64,000 nt of DNA from Romanomermis culicivorax (taxonomy: Eukaryota > Nematoda > Enoplea > Mermithida > Mermithidae), in the NCBI GenBank assembly GCA_963922205.1, contig CAWUHX010000398.1:62001-126000 (forward strand). Direction: 5' to 3'. Position 1 is the first letter of the stretch; every line of letters begins with the position of its first letter. Of this stretch, positions 11,868 to 22,820 are shown piece after piece. Under the pieces are notes generated by a model that made no database searches, was not told the origin of the DNA, and was given only the letters and a program-made list of their open reading frames with translations. Both the position numbers and the translations under genes were made by a program.

Positions 11868-14375
11868 CACCGTTTTTTTTTCCTCAAATGGGGTCTTTTG
11901 AGGAAAAAAATTTCGAAATGAGGAAAAAAATTTTGGGTATGGTTCTCATTGAGGAAAAAATTTTGGGGAATTCCAAACCGAAAAGATGCGTTTTGGTGGA
12001 CTTAAAAGGGTCAAAATCTCAAAATTTTCCGGCGCTTCGCGCCGGTCACGGATACACGTACAATCTTGACTATTTTCTATCAGGCGCGGCCATTAGCATA
12101 TCTACTTCGACTTACTAATTAATGCTCAACAGTTTCTTTCAATCAAGTTAGCTCGTTTCATTTTCTAATCGTTAACAGTCAATTATGTCGCCCAATATTG
12201 AGATTTTTCATCAATTTTCTCAATTTTTTCTCTCGATGTTTGGAATTTTTTAAACGTCTGCAACCTGAACTTTTGCGTTTATTGAATATTTTGATTTTAT
12301 TGAATTGATTACAAAAAGACTTTTTGGATATAAAGATTTAAGCTATAAGGAGCGCCTCAACAAATCTGGCCTTGATGACCTTGAATTTAGACGTACGTGT
12401 ATCGACCTATCTTACATGTTCTTAATTTTGAAATTTAAAGTTATTCCACCAGACTTATTTTTCACTTTGAGTCCATTCAATTATCGCGCGTCTAACTTAT
12501 TTAAATTGTATAAATCGAAATATAACTCTAACGCTTTAAAACATGATTTTTGCTCGCGAAATATTGATGTTTGGAATTCCCTACCCAATGATATCATTCA
12601 TTCAAACAACATGCCCTGTTTTCGGTCTAAATTGTGTCGTTTTTTAAAGCTCAATTCGCACGTGCTTTTGTCGCGTCCATGAGCTTTTCTGTATTAGTTG
12701 CATTTACTCGTGTATTTATTCGCATTTAATAAATTTCTTTCTTTCTTTCTTTCTAAGATAGAAATTGAAGACATCATTCTAGACTGCGATTTTCGAACTT
12801 CTGTTTATGAATATCTGTTGGAGAGATTTATTTTCCAGCGTTTTAGAATATAAAAACTGAAAAATTTTCCCGGCGCTGCGCGCCGGAATGGGAAACAAAT
12901 TATACTTCATGAGTCGGATTTTAATTTATTTCCCAACGTTGTGAAGGTTCAATTTCCAGCGTTGTAGAAAGTGAAAATCCAAAAATTTTCCCGGCGCTCC
13001 GCGCCGGACGAAGGACTAAATAAAATTAGATGATTCTAATGAGAGCCATAGAAATGTTAATAGCGGATAAATTCCTGAAAACTCTATCGTTATTCGTTAA
13101 CATGCTTCACCCGCTCCTGTAGAACACCAATATATTCTTCATGAGCTCATTTTGGCTAATATAATTGGGATTTTCTCAATTTTTTTTCATTTTTGCAGGT
13201 TTCTGACTCCAAATACAACAAAATGCATAAAAAAGCATCCGTAGCCACATTATAAGCGTTTTTAAAAACGTGGAAAATTTTTGGAAAATGAGGAAAAAAA
13301 TTTTGGGTCCGGTTCTCATGTGGAAAAAATCTTCGAGGAAAAAAAAAACGGTGGAAAAAAAAAAAAAACACCGTTTTTTTTTTCCTCGAAGATTTTTTCC
13401 ACATGAGAACCGGACCCAAAATTTTTTTCCTCATTTCCCAAAAATTTTCCACATTTTTAAAAGCGCTTATAATGTGGCTACGGATGCTTTTTATGCATTT
13501 TAGGAACATACTCAAGCATTTTGTTGTATTGTAGTCAGAAACCTGCAAAAATGAGGAAAAAATTGAGAAAATTCTGGTTATGTGAGTAAAAATGAGCTCA
13601 TGAAGAATATATTGGTGTTCTATAGGAGCGGATAAAGCAAGTTAATGATAGAGTTCTCATGAATTTATCTGCTATCAACATTTCTGTGATTTCGATTAGA
13701 ATCATCTAATTTTATTTAGTTCTTGGTCCGGCGCGGAGCGCCGGAAAAATTTTTTGATTTTCACTTTCTAAAACGCTGGAAAATGAACCTTCATAACGTT
13801 GGGAAATAAATTAAAATCAGACTGATGAAGTGTGATTTGCTTCCCATTCCGGCGCGAAGCGCCGGAAAAATTTTCGGGTTTTTGTATTCTAAAACGCTGA
13901 AAAATAAATCTCTCCAACAGATAATTCGTGAACATATGTTTTAAAATCGCGTTCTAGAGTAATGTCTTCAATTTCCACTTTCAGTAAACGCAGAAGTTCA
14001 GATTGCAAACGTTTAAAAAATTCCAATCATCGAGAGGAAAAATTGAGAGACTTGATGAAAAATCTCTATTTTCGGCGGCGACTAGAAAATTAAACAAGCT
14101 AACTTGATTGATAGAAACTGTTGAGCATTAATTAGGAAGTCGAAGTAGATATGCTAACGGCCGCGCCTGATAGAATACAGTTATAATTATACCCATGACC
14201 GGCGCGAAGCGCCGGAAAATTTTGAGATTTTGACCTTTTAAAGTCCACCAAAATGCATCTTTTCGGTTTAGAGTTCCCCAAAATTTTTTCCACAATGAGA
14301 ACCATACCCAAATTTTTTTCCTCATCTCGAAATTTTTTTCCTCAAAAGACCCCATTTGAGGAAAAAAAAACGGTG
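11868..14375. mobile_element. Giant foldback element: two ~1-kb arms in inverted orientation
   Basis: The left arm 11868-13353 and right arm 13369-14375 are inverted copies separated by a 15-base A-rich spacer (13354-13368). Each arm begins CACCGTTTTTTTTT and ends AAAAAAACGGTG, so each arm looks like an element with its own short terminal repeats, and the whole is a head-to-head pair. The arm sequences correspond over their length: the GAGGAAAAAAATTT blocks, the CCGGCGC hairpins, and the TCTACTTCGACTTA / TAAGTCGAAGTAGA segment. The extra ~470 bp of the left arm is a LINE insertion (12288-12757). TTCCTAAC is duplicated outside both ends. No transposase is encoded. The 8-bp duplication would fit hAT- or P-like integration, but the superfamily is not established. 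Confidence 0.85.
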
Positions 14376-15080
14376 TTCCTAACCAGGGTTTTTTTTGCAC
14401 AGGCCAGGTTGCAATGCAATGTGCAACTTGGGGAAAAATTTTGGTTGCACAGATAAATTTTTAGTTGCTCACTCTAAAATCGATAAATTTGCTTGAATTT
14501 ATCGGAAAAACCATCGCAAACTGTTTTCTTGACATTTCATTCGATCCGCGTCGGTTTTAGGCATTTAAAACCCAATTTTTGAGTCTTGGAGACCAAATGA
14601 AAAAGTTAATTGAACTAGACTAGAGTAATTAGTTCGGCGCGAAGCGCCGAAAATTTTTTCGGGATTTAAATATTCTGGAACGCTGGAAAATGAATCCTTT
14701 CACCTTTTATTTCCCACACAGAAGGTTCGATTTCTTTGTGAATTTAATGAATTTTCTTTGGGACAAACTGAAATCCAAAAACTAGGCAATCGGCTTTCAA
14801 CCGCCAAAAATTTCTAGCATTGTCTTACACTCAAAATGTTTTAATCACATGAAAGTCAAAATTCAAATTTTTCGTGGAGATCGCAAAAAATTTTAGGAAA
14901 ATTATCGAGAAAAATTTTGATTTTCATCAACTTCGTCAAAAAACAATACAGGATCAAACATTTAACCATAATATGATGATAATTAGAACCTTTAAGCACT
15001 AACTAGAATGACTTTCTAACCGCGCACTAGACTTATAGAAAATTATGAATGAATTGAAACCCGGTGCGAAGCGCCGGAAA
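12030..15080. repeat. Recurrent GC-rich 17-bp hairpins CCGGCGC(N3)GCGCCGG
   Basis: Near-identical perfect or near-perfect palindromes occur at about 12031, 12872, 12991, 13727, 13852, 14200, 14635 and 15061. Further degenerate copies lie near 18967 and 19425. Almost all are joined on one side to AAAATTTT (TTTTCCGGCGC or GCGCCGGAAAATTTT). Several contain GCGAAGC, a sequence known to form an unusually stable DNA mini-hairpin. They lie inside the foldback and TIR elements, one or two per arm. Confidence 0.8.
12288..12757 (+). mobile_element. 5'-truncated non-LTR retrotransposon (CR1/Jockey-type), 3' end
   Basis: The 125-codon ORF 12305-12682 carries the C-terminal tail of a CR1/Jockey-clade reverse transcriptase: LSYKERLNKSGLDDLEFRR, then DL..MF.ILKFKVIPPDLFF, and finally DVWNSLPNDII...FR.KL.RFL. 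After the stop come a short 3' UTR with AATAAA-like sequence and a (TTTC)n tail at about 12735-12755. The boundaries come from comparison with the uninterrupted right arm of the surrounding palindrome (corresponding point near 13987). The LINE therefore inserted after the palindrome formed. Confidence 0.85.
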
Positions 15081-15246
15081 ATTTTCACTTTTTTCTATTT
15101 TAGAACGCATAAAAATGCATCTCCGGACAGAAAGCCCAATAACCTTATCAAAAGAGCAGTCAGGCCTCAAGTTGCACTGTGCAACTTGGCAGAAAAAATT
15201 TGGTTGCACAGCCCGAAATTTGGTTGCTGTGTGCAAAAAAACCCTG
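14384..15246. mobile_element. TIR element with CAGGGTTTTTTTTGCACA ends
   Basis: The left end CAGGGTTTTTTTTGCACA at 14384 is inverted at the right end TGTGCAAAAAAACCCTG, which finishes at 15246. Subterminal sequences (AATTTTGGTTGCACAG and its surroundings) also recur at both ends. The flanking 8-mers TTCCTAAC (left) and CTTGTAAC (right) match at 5 of 8 positions, a possible decayed duplication. No transposase ORF is present. A single end of the same family is seen at 17995-18160. It abuts the right duplication of the giant foldback element, which inserted just outside it. Confidence 0.7.
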
Positions 15247-15349
15247 CTTGTAACAAAGCATTAAGGAGCGAGATGTGTCATCAATTTGATTGGTGGAAAA
15301 ATCGGATACCTCCAATTTAATTGGTCGAAAAGTTGTAGTCTACTCCTTC

Positions 15350-15474
15350 CTAAGCGTGGGTCTAAGCCTAAGCCTGAGCCTAAGCCTAAACCTAAGACTA
15401 AACCTTATCCTAAGCCTAAGCCTAAGCGTAAACCTAAGCCTAAGCCTAAGCGTAAGCCTGAGTCTAAGCCTATG
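15350..15474 (+). repeat. Interstitial telomere-like repeat, (GCCTAA)n = TTAGGC type
   Basis: About twenty consecutive hexamers of the type CCTAAG / GCCTAA, with scattered substitutions (GCGTAA, ACCTAA, GCCTGA, GTCTAA), run without other sequence. The reverse complement is TTAGGC, the telomeric unit of nematodes. The array is degenerate, so it is an old interstitial tract, not a functional chromosome end. It accounts for the Lys/Pro-rich translation through this stretch. Confidence 0.75.
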
Positions 15475-16105
15475 CCAGAAAATTTGCCAGAAACAACTGT
15501 AAAAATCAATACATTTTTTCGACCAATCAAAATGATGACAGATCTCGCTTCACAATGCTTTCTGTTCTTGTATAGCCAAAAAATTTGGCTCTCTGCTGAA
15601 GAGCGAAAAAGTTTTACCGGTTCGGAGTATACCGACTTTACTCTCAAATGGGGAAAGTGGTCAAAAACTTTTTTATCATTTTTCCAATTCCAAGTCATTT
15701 TTTCGCTCAAAAATGCTTATGATGCTTTATTTACAGGCATGCCCAGTGTTTTTTTGTGCTCGGAGATTTGTGCCGATTGACACAAAGGGCCAAAAAAACT
15801 TGTGTCAATGGCACAAAAAAAAATTTTACTCTGAAAACATACTACTAAAAACCTTCGGGAAGTTTTATACCAAAAGTTTGATAAAAACATAACTAATGAT
15901 ACTTTCACCGCACTAATTTGCATAAAAATCGTGCCTATTCTATTTTACCTAACTGCGTCAGTGCGATAAGAAAAACTAATCGAGAAACGGTTCGTATATG
16001 ATTCAGAAAGAAATCGAATGCTGAGAGATTTCAAATATTTTTATAGAATTTGTCAGTAAGTTTAACCAAAAATAAAAATTTCGGTTCGCAGTCCCACTGA
16101 ATGAA
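15475..16105. other. No recognisable gene
   Basis: The plus ORF 15286-15780 runs through the telomere-like array and is not credible as a gene. Nothing else is recognised up to the MITE at 16114. Confidence 0.5.
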
Positions 16106-16113
16106 CAGAGGAA

Positions 16114-16315
16114 CATACCTGTAATTGCTGGGGACCCCCCCCCCCCAACTTGGCCAACCTTAAACCTATTCCCCCCAGTTTGGGAAAAATTTTATAAATT
16201 TGCAAAAAAGTGTATGTTTTTTGGCTTTTTTTAAATTTCGACTTTTTTCGACCCCCCTCCCCCCAAATTTCGGATTTCCCCCTCCCCCCAACTGGTCGGA
16301 CCTCTTACAGGTATG
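16114..16315. mobile_element. 202-bp hAT-like MITE
   Basis: The ends CATACCTGTAA (16114) and TTACAGGTATG (to 16315) are perfect 11-bp inverted repeats. An exact 8-bp duplication, CAGAGGAA, flanks the element at 16106-16113 and 16316-16323. The interior is rich in C runs. The 8-bp duplication points to the hAT superfamily, and no protein is encoded. Confidence 0.85.
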
Positions 16316-16439
16316 CAGAGGAAGTTAACGATTTGTATATATTGATTCGCCAGTCATTGATAATTTCAAAGTCTGTTGCAAATACAAATATACTATTCGA
16401 ATGGGATTTGCTCGCATTCGAAACACATAAAAGTACAGT

Positions 16440-17110
16440 CGATATGACCCCCCCCAAATTTTTTTTAGAATAAAATTTTCAGCAATATCATTGTGCTTAT
16501 ACCTCCCAATTCCCAAATTAAATTATTATATTTACATACTTTTTGTCAAACACTGAATTTAGCCATTCCAAGCACACATGAACTAACTGAAAATAAGTCG
16601 CCTTTACTTCAAAAATGATTTTCTTTTTATTCAGTAAATTCCAAAAAAATTTGGAAAATTCCCTCCTTTTTGAAAATCCTGGATGCGGGTATGTTTACAG
16701 GCACTGTATTTTCCACGAACCATTTTCGACAAATATGGAAAGAGGTCAAACTTTTACCCAAGTGTGGAAAATTTTTTGGCGAAAAGTTTTCGTCTTAAAA
16801 TCTTATGAGTTGCTAAAGAAACACGTTACTATGTGACTAGAAATTACAACGAAACGCCTCAGTCATAACAAACCCGTATCCAGCATTTTAAAAAAAGGGG
16901 GGATTTCCCAAATTTTTTCTGGAATACTGAATATAAAGAAAAGCATTTTAGCAGTAAAGACGACTCATTTTCAGTTAGTTATGTGTGCTTGGATTAGTCA
17001 CTAAATCCTATGTTTGACGAAAAGTATGTTAATATAATCTAATTTGGGAATTGTGATGTATAAGTGCAATGATATTGCTGAAAATTTTATTCCAAAAATA
17101 TGATTTAAGT
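16440..17110. repeat. Inverted repeat pair with nested MITE-like arm
   Basis: The arm at about 16470-16640 (TTTTCAGCAATATCATTG...CAAGCACACATGAACTAACTG) is repeated in inverted orientation at about 16930-17095 (CAGTTAGTTATGTGTGCTTG...CAATGATATTGCTGAAAA). The axis is near 16785. Overlapping it, ACCCGTATCCAG at about 16872 and CTGAATACGGGCCT near 17248 are inverted ends. They are flanked by imperfect direct repeats (CTCAGTCATAACA at about 16859, CTGAGTCACAACA at about 17247). No coding sequence is recognised. Confidence 0.6.
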
Positions 17111-17253
17111 TTAATCTAACATTTATGATATCAGTTTAATCGTATACGGCGTGGATTTAGGAAAAAACCGATAAAATGTAAAAAAACCGAAAAAATGTAA
17201 AAAATTTTAGGGGTGGATTTCCCCCTTCCTCCCTCTGAATACGGGCCTGAGTC

Positions 17254-19440
17254 ACAACACTTTTTTTCCGGCGTTCTCCCCAAATAGTGAATATGGGGTC
17301 CAAAACTTTTTCTCCATTTTCCAAAATTCGTTTTTCGCTTTAAAATGTTGATTGACGCTTTTTAAATGTGTTCTTAAGCTTTTTAAAGCATTCTGATAAT
17401 CAACCTTTTGAACATATATTTCAAAAATTAGATTTGAATTTTGTGTTCATAAATCGTAATTTCTAGAAATTTATCATTTGAAAAATTTTAAGACCAGTAA
17501 CTTGTTCGAAACCTTTAATAAATTTGGCCGAAAATGTGAGTCAGAAGCGTAGAAATTTTCTAAAAATACTTCCATGAAGCTTTTCCATTTACGTTAAGAA
17601 AAGAACAAGCGCTTCAAAAAGTTTAGAAAGTTGACGTGTTGATCTCTCTCAAGAAATGTGTCAAGGAAAAAATGAGGATGTTCATTAAATATCAAGATAA
17701 AATATTTGAAGATTACGAATTAAAACATGAGATAATAGCTTCAAGCTGATGAAAACTATTAAAGATTAAATGGTAAGTGGAGGTAGACATGCTAAAAGCC
17801 ACGCCTGAGCTTGGTAATAAATAGTGATTATTAAAGTTTTGAGATTTGAACATTCCAAAATGCCCTAAAATGCATTTTTTTAAATATGAAAACCCCAATT
17901 TTTTTCCACATTTGTGGAAAGACCTGAAAATTTTTTTCCGCATTCCAGATTTTTTTTCCACATTTTAGTGCATATGTGGAAAAAACAGTGTTTACAGGGT
18001 TTGTTTTTTGCGCACACCAACCAAATTCCTGGCTGTGCAATGCAATCATATTTTTCTTGCAAGATGCACACTGCAATCAAGAACCTGACGGTCCTTTTGA
18101 TTGGGTTTTAGAGTTTTCTGTCCTTAGATGCATTTTTATATACGTTTCAAAATCCATTTAGAAAATTTGAAAACCAGTGTTCATTGTTAAAATTTAATAA
18201 ATTTTGACTTTTAAAAGAAGAGTCAAAATTCCAAGAATATCTCATCTCATTGTTTAATCAGTGAACATTGATTTTGTATATCGGTATTCGATAAAAATTA
18301 AGATTTTTTCCGATTATTTTCACCAAGTTTTCTTGCTGTCTTTGAAAGTTTTTCAATTTTGTGAACCTGAACTTTTTTGCATTTGGAAAGTAATTAAAGC
18401 ATCATCATTATGCTACAGAAGTTCCTGCTGGTAGAAGGATCTAAATTTTTGTTTGTTTGTCTGATTTTTGAATTTTACCTGGATGCTTTCTATATGATTC
18501 TTGCATTTTGACTTAATATGGAAAATAATTGAATTGACTGAAAAATTAGACTGCTTATGCAGGAAATAATTGTTGAAAAGATTGATTTTCCCTTGGTGTC
18601 ATCATATATAACAGTAATAGGAAAATCTGCAGAAGCATGAAAATGTTCCTACAAGCTCAAAAATCCACAGATAAAGCACGTGTGTGTATTTTTTGGCAAA
18701 AACGACTTGACGATTATGGCAAAATACTTTTTTGCCTTTTTTCGACAAATGTGTAAAAAACAGGGCATACATCCGTACTCTACTTACTTTTTTTCTCGCC
18801 AACCCAGTGTTTCTTTCCGCGTAGTGCGGACTTTTTAGGCTTCGTGCAGAATTTTTTTTGGCGATTTTTGCTCAGGTGCAGAATTTTTTGAGCCATGTGT
18901 TTGATTACATCGGATACAGAAAAGAGGCATTTTAGTGCATTTTAGAAGTTATAATCTCAAAATTTTCCGGCGCTTCGCTCCGGTTATAACTTTAACAAGC
19001 ATTATTATTTATTTCCCAGCTCATGCGGAGCTTCTGGCATGTCTACCTTCACTTATCATTTGATCTTTAATAGTTTTCATCATCTTAAACGTATTATCCA
19101 CATTTTTTCCTTGAAACATTTTTTGAAAAAGATCAACACGTCAAGTCTCTAACCTTTCTGAGCGATTATTCCTATCTTGACGTAAAATCAGTCCAAAGGC
19201 TTCATGGAAGTAGTTTTCGGAAATTTCTACTCTTCTTACCCATATCTTTTCGGTCAAGTTCATGAGACTTTGCGAATAAATTACTGGTTTCAAAATTTTT
19301 CAAGTAGAAAATTCTAGAAATTACGACTTTTGAACAGAAAATTTGTATGATTGTAGATTCTTGAAATTAATCTTCGGAAAATTGATTTTTCAGTGTCGCG
19401 GAATGTCAATACCCAAAAAATTATTCCGGCGTCTCGCGCC
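17254..19440. repeat. Second, more diverged foldback region of the same family
   Basis: Segments around 17410-17830 recur inverted at about 19000-19340. Examples are TTCTAGAAATTTATCA against TAGAAAATTCTAGAAAT, and GATGAAAACTATTAAAGAT..AAATG with GTAGACATGC on both arms. The axis is near 18400. Landmarks of the 11.9-14.4 kb element are present: CTCAAAATTTTCCGGCGCTTCG, TCTACCTTCACTTATCATT, and GGAAAAAA-CAGTG ends. One end of the CAGGG-type TIR element is nested at 17995. Divergence is high, so exact ends are not defined. Confidence 0.6.
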
Positions 19441-20200
19441 AGAAGATTAGTATCTTTTTTGGGCTCTCACTTGTCATCACAGAGGACTTACGTGCCGATT
19501 TATTTCCTATGTAATTCAAAGTCATTCTGCTCTTGGATAGTTTGCTGGAAAATCTGTTCCACAATTCTTGTAGATTAGACTTTGATCAAACTCAAGAATT
19601 TCAAATGTTCCCTCAATTTTAATGAATTAACGGCTCTAAAAAACAGCAGCAGGTTTGAAAAAGCTCAAAAACACATAAATACCGCAGTCAGTCTGGTCAG
19701 AATCAGAAATGCCAGCTGAAGCAAATAAAGCGTCTGTTAGCATTTTCAAGCGGAGGGAATTACGTTATTAAAATCAAGAGAATGTAAAAAAATGTCGAAA
19801 GTCATCGGAAAATTCTCGATTTTCAACAAATTATCGAAGATTGACGGCTGATAATCGAAACCTCTTATTTTTTTGCCGCGTTGAAAAAATAAAATATTTT
19901 CGCGAAGCAGGGTTTTTTAATAGCGCGAAACTCATTAGCAGCACGGCCGCTAACTTTCCTTAATCTGTATTATTTTTGCTTAGCACGACTAAAATTTCCA
20001 CTAGCACAGGCTTAACTTCGTTAGCAGTGTGCTAAAAAAAGAACCATTCGTCGAAGGGTTTAAAATTTCGAAATTTCAATCCAAAAGGTGGACGAATAGT
20101 TGAAAATATAGTTTTTTCAGTCGAAAAATCCACTAAAGTTTCTATTTATTTCCCAACATGTCGAAAAAATTGGAAAATAAAACGATGTTTCGATTTACAA
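19441..20200. other. No recognisable gene
   Basis: AT-rich sequence, with no family recognised. Confidence 0.5.
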
Positions 20201-20201
20201 T

Positions 20202-20226
20202 GTATATATATATATATATATATATA
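20202..20226. repeat. (TA)n microsatellite
   Basis: An uninterrupted TA run. It continues on the other side of the MITE at 20386-20395, so the MITE inserted into it. Confidence 0.9.
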
Positions 20227-20385
20227 CAGGGCCGTGCACAAGGGGAGCGGGGGGGCGGCGCCTCACCCCCCCCCCCATTGAGGCAACATGCACACAGTAT
20301 ATCCGCATAAAATCAACATTTTCTGGGGCTATTCAGTAAAAAAATCTAGTCCGCCCCCCCGTGAAAAAATCCTGCGCACGGCCCT
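20227..20385. mobile_element. ~160-bp MITE with CAGGGCCGTGC ends
   Basis: The left end CAGGGCCGTGCACAAGG and the right end CCTGCGCACGGCCCT are inverted repeats with one or two mismatches. TATATA flanks both sides, so the duplication cannot be measured. This end sequence is typical of hAT-type MITEs. The interior has G and C homopolymer runs. Confidence 0.75.
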
Positions 20386-21673
20386 TATATATATGAGACA
20401 ATCCTGATAGAATGCACAAATCACATGATTGATAGGTTTCAAATATTGCAAAAATTTCTCTGCATTTTCCTCGTGTGAACTTTTCGAAATTTCTCCGGAA
20501 TTTTGGAAAAACAAACGCAAAAACTCATATTTTGCTCCGGAATTTTTCTTTAAGGTTATCGATTTAATGCAATTTTCCACATGTTAATGGTAAATAGTTT
20601 AGGATAATGTCAACGAAACATTCGTAATTCTAAAATAATCATCGGGACGACTTCTCGAAATGTAGGATTTTTTGCAAAAACATATTTTGTTCAAACTAGT
20701 TTTGCTTGACTGACCTGCGTTTTTATCAATGTGAGTTTTTTGCTCATTTGCCCTAAAGCAAAATTATAGTTGTCTAAAAAAATCCGTGAGTATTTTTTGT
20801 AAAATTCGTATTTTTCATTAAACTCTCGAAAGTTATAATGTAATTTCTAGAAGGGATTGTAGAAACTAGATTATTTTCTCGAATTTCCCCTATTCGANNN
20901 NNNNNNNNNNNNNNNNNNNNGGTTTTATCAAGAATTTATCAATCAGCACCAATTGATTAAATTTTCACTACACACAACTCGAACAATCACACAGATTGAA
21001 TAGATATTTTTGTCCACAATATTTCGTTATAATAGGTGGCGCGACAGCGTCAACCTATAATGTACTTGGCCCTCAAATTTCATGTCCGCCCTCTAGAGCC
21101 AAAATGGTAAGAGCTAGAACTTTTGGGTTTTTTGCATAATATCGGGCATAGGGGCAAACTATGGGGTGCCTTTTGTCATTTCCCCTTTATCTGCAAGTGG
21201 TGCTCGATGGGGCCCCAAAAACAGGTAAAAAACGCACTTTTTAAGGCCCTCCAGTTCCACCATGCCCAGCAATCAGTGTGCCATATCCAACCTCCATACT
21301 TCGGCCTAAGCATCTTGGGGGTGTAATCTCAAATGGGAATTTTTTTTCTTTGAAATATGGCCTCAATTCAATTATATGGTTGACCAAAGTCCGGGAAAAC
21401 GCCAAATTCCCCAATTTTGTTATATTATACTTATGGGTTCAAAAAAAATAATTTTTTGCCGCATAATGCACAACTAATTTTTTTGCAGTTTCAATTGAAC
21501 TTGTAGCCTTATTGGGATTTTTGGGCTGCTAGCGTTTTCGACCATTGGGAATTTGATGGATGCGGTCACTTTGCACAAAAAATTATTCCGGGTGTAAACA
21601 AGCCTATTTCCGTGATTTTTCAGTGGAATGAGTTTTCGACCCCGGGGATTCAATAGATGTGGTCACTTTACAC
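20386..21673. other. No recognisable gene; includes an assembly gap
   Basis: AT-rich sequence with no recognised gene. Bases 20898-20920 are N. Confidence 0.6.
20898..20920. other. Assembly gap (23 N)
   Basis: Unresolved bases. True distances across this point are unknown. Confidence 0.99.
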
Positions 21674-22565
21674 TGTAACGTACCTGCTAAAGCAGTACTG
21701 TAAATATATAGCATACTGTATGTGATAAACATTTATTAAATATTATTCATTTTTGTATTATATTGTCTCAAGGGTGTCTGGGATTCACACCCAAACGTTC
21801 CTATTAAATTACGTGAAGTACTTTATTTTGATCCGTTCACACACTGGTAGCCCAATTAAGATGCCCCAATTGACTTGCACAAACGGCAGCTGGTCCCCTA
21901 GAACCTACACTAAACTACACATTCCGCGGCTACCGTAATCCCCCGTAAAAATCGTAAACAACACCTGCACACGGTAAAATACATAGAAGCCCCGCCAGAC
22001 AATAGTCTCAAGTGTAACGGTAGCGGCGGCCCCACAAAACATGTGTATACAGAGAAACCGATACAGGAAGCATGCACAGAAGCACAGAGGTGTGGCTGAG
22101 CCCACCCTAGAAAGCAAGCGAAGCACGAAAAGCATACAGTACCAGGAAAGCATTAGAAAGGCCTGACTAAGTAAGCATAAAAAGCAAAGCCAGAAGCAAT
22201 GATTGGCAAAAGAAGATGGACAGAAGCACGACCTCCCACGACGCCCAGGGAGTGGCCAAAAACGTCGTATTTAAAGAGAAGCAAAGCGTGATTTTGATCA
22301 TAATTATTGTTGTAACTGTCAATTTTTCGACCCTTGCCCTGTTTATTTGCAAGCGTTTTTGTATTGCGAGCAAGCACCCTTTTTATTCGGAAGCAGTTAA
22401 GCCGTTGTTGTACTCGCGGCATTCATCGTTGTCGTATCGACGTCTCAAACACCCTCAATTATTGTTAACCATATCGCCCCCGTATTATACGCCCCGCGCC
22501 CTTTTTTGTTCGCTGTATCGACCGTTTGGTTAAAGTAAAGTGCTTCACAAAATCTGGTTGTTACA
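21674..22565 (+). repeat. 5' LTR of retroelement 1
   Basis: The stretch begins TGTAACG and ends GTTACA, giving inverted TGTAAC/GTTACA termini. Five bases later comes TGGTGACCAT, a primer-binding-site-like sequence. An AT-rich TATA-like stretch (AAATATATAG) lies at about 21709. No second copy of this LTR was found before the end of the element's coding remnant, so the LTR call rests on termini and position. Confidence 0.65.
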
Positions 22566-22570
22566 TATTT

Positions 22571-22580
22571 TGGTGACCAT
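22571..22580 (+). promoter_or_regulatory. Putative tRNA primer-binding site
   Basis: TGGTGACCAT begins with TGG (complement of tRNA CCA) just after the LTR. The same ten bases follow the LTR of retroelement 2 at 58381-58390, which suggests that both use the same tRNA primer. Confidence 0.55.
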
Positions 22581-22820
22581 ACCATAACCTTAACCACGGG
22601 AACTCCCTGCCCCCAATTAGGTGTACTCTTATCCGGGCATTTAGAAGCATTAGATAATACAGTAGTAATCATTTCCTACAGTAAGACAGTATTTGTAGAA
22701 AGCAAACTGGAAATCCCCTCCAACCAAACATTAAGCGATACATTTAAAGGAATACAGCGTGAAGCAAAAATTGAAGCATTTAAGCACAAATCCCAGCATA
22801 AAATAAGAATAACCGACCAA

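Noticed and set aside
13156..13548. Overlapping ORFs on both strands around 13.2-13.5 kb
   Set aside because: They are mirror images created by the palindrome centre and consist of Lys/Phe runs from A/T homopolymers.
12030..15080. GC hairpins as Helitron 3' ends
   Set aside because: No CTRR terminus follows within the expected distance, and the hairpins lie inside TIR-type elements.
15286..15780. 164-codon ORF with Lys-Pro repeats
   Set aside because: It is produced by the telomere-like hexamer array; sequence outside the array is not recognisable as protein.
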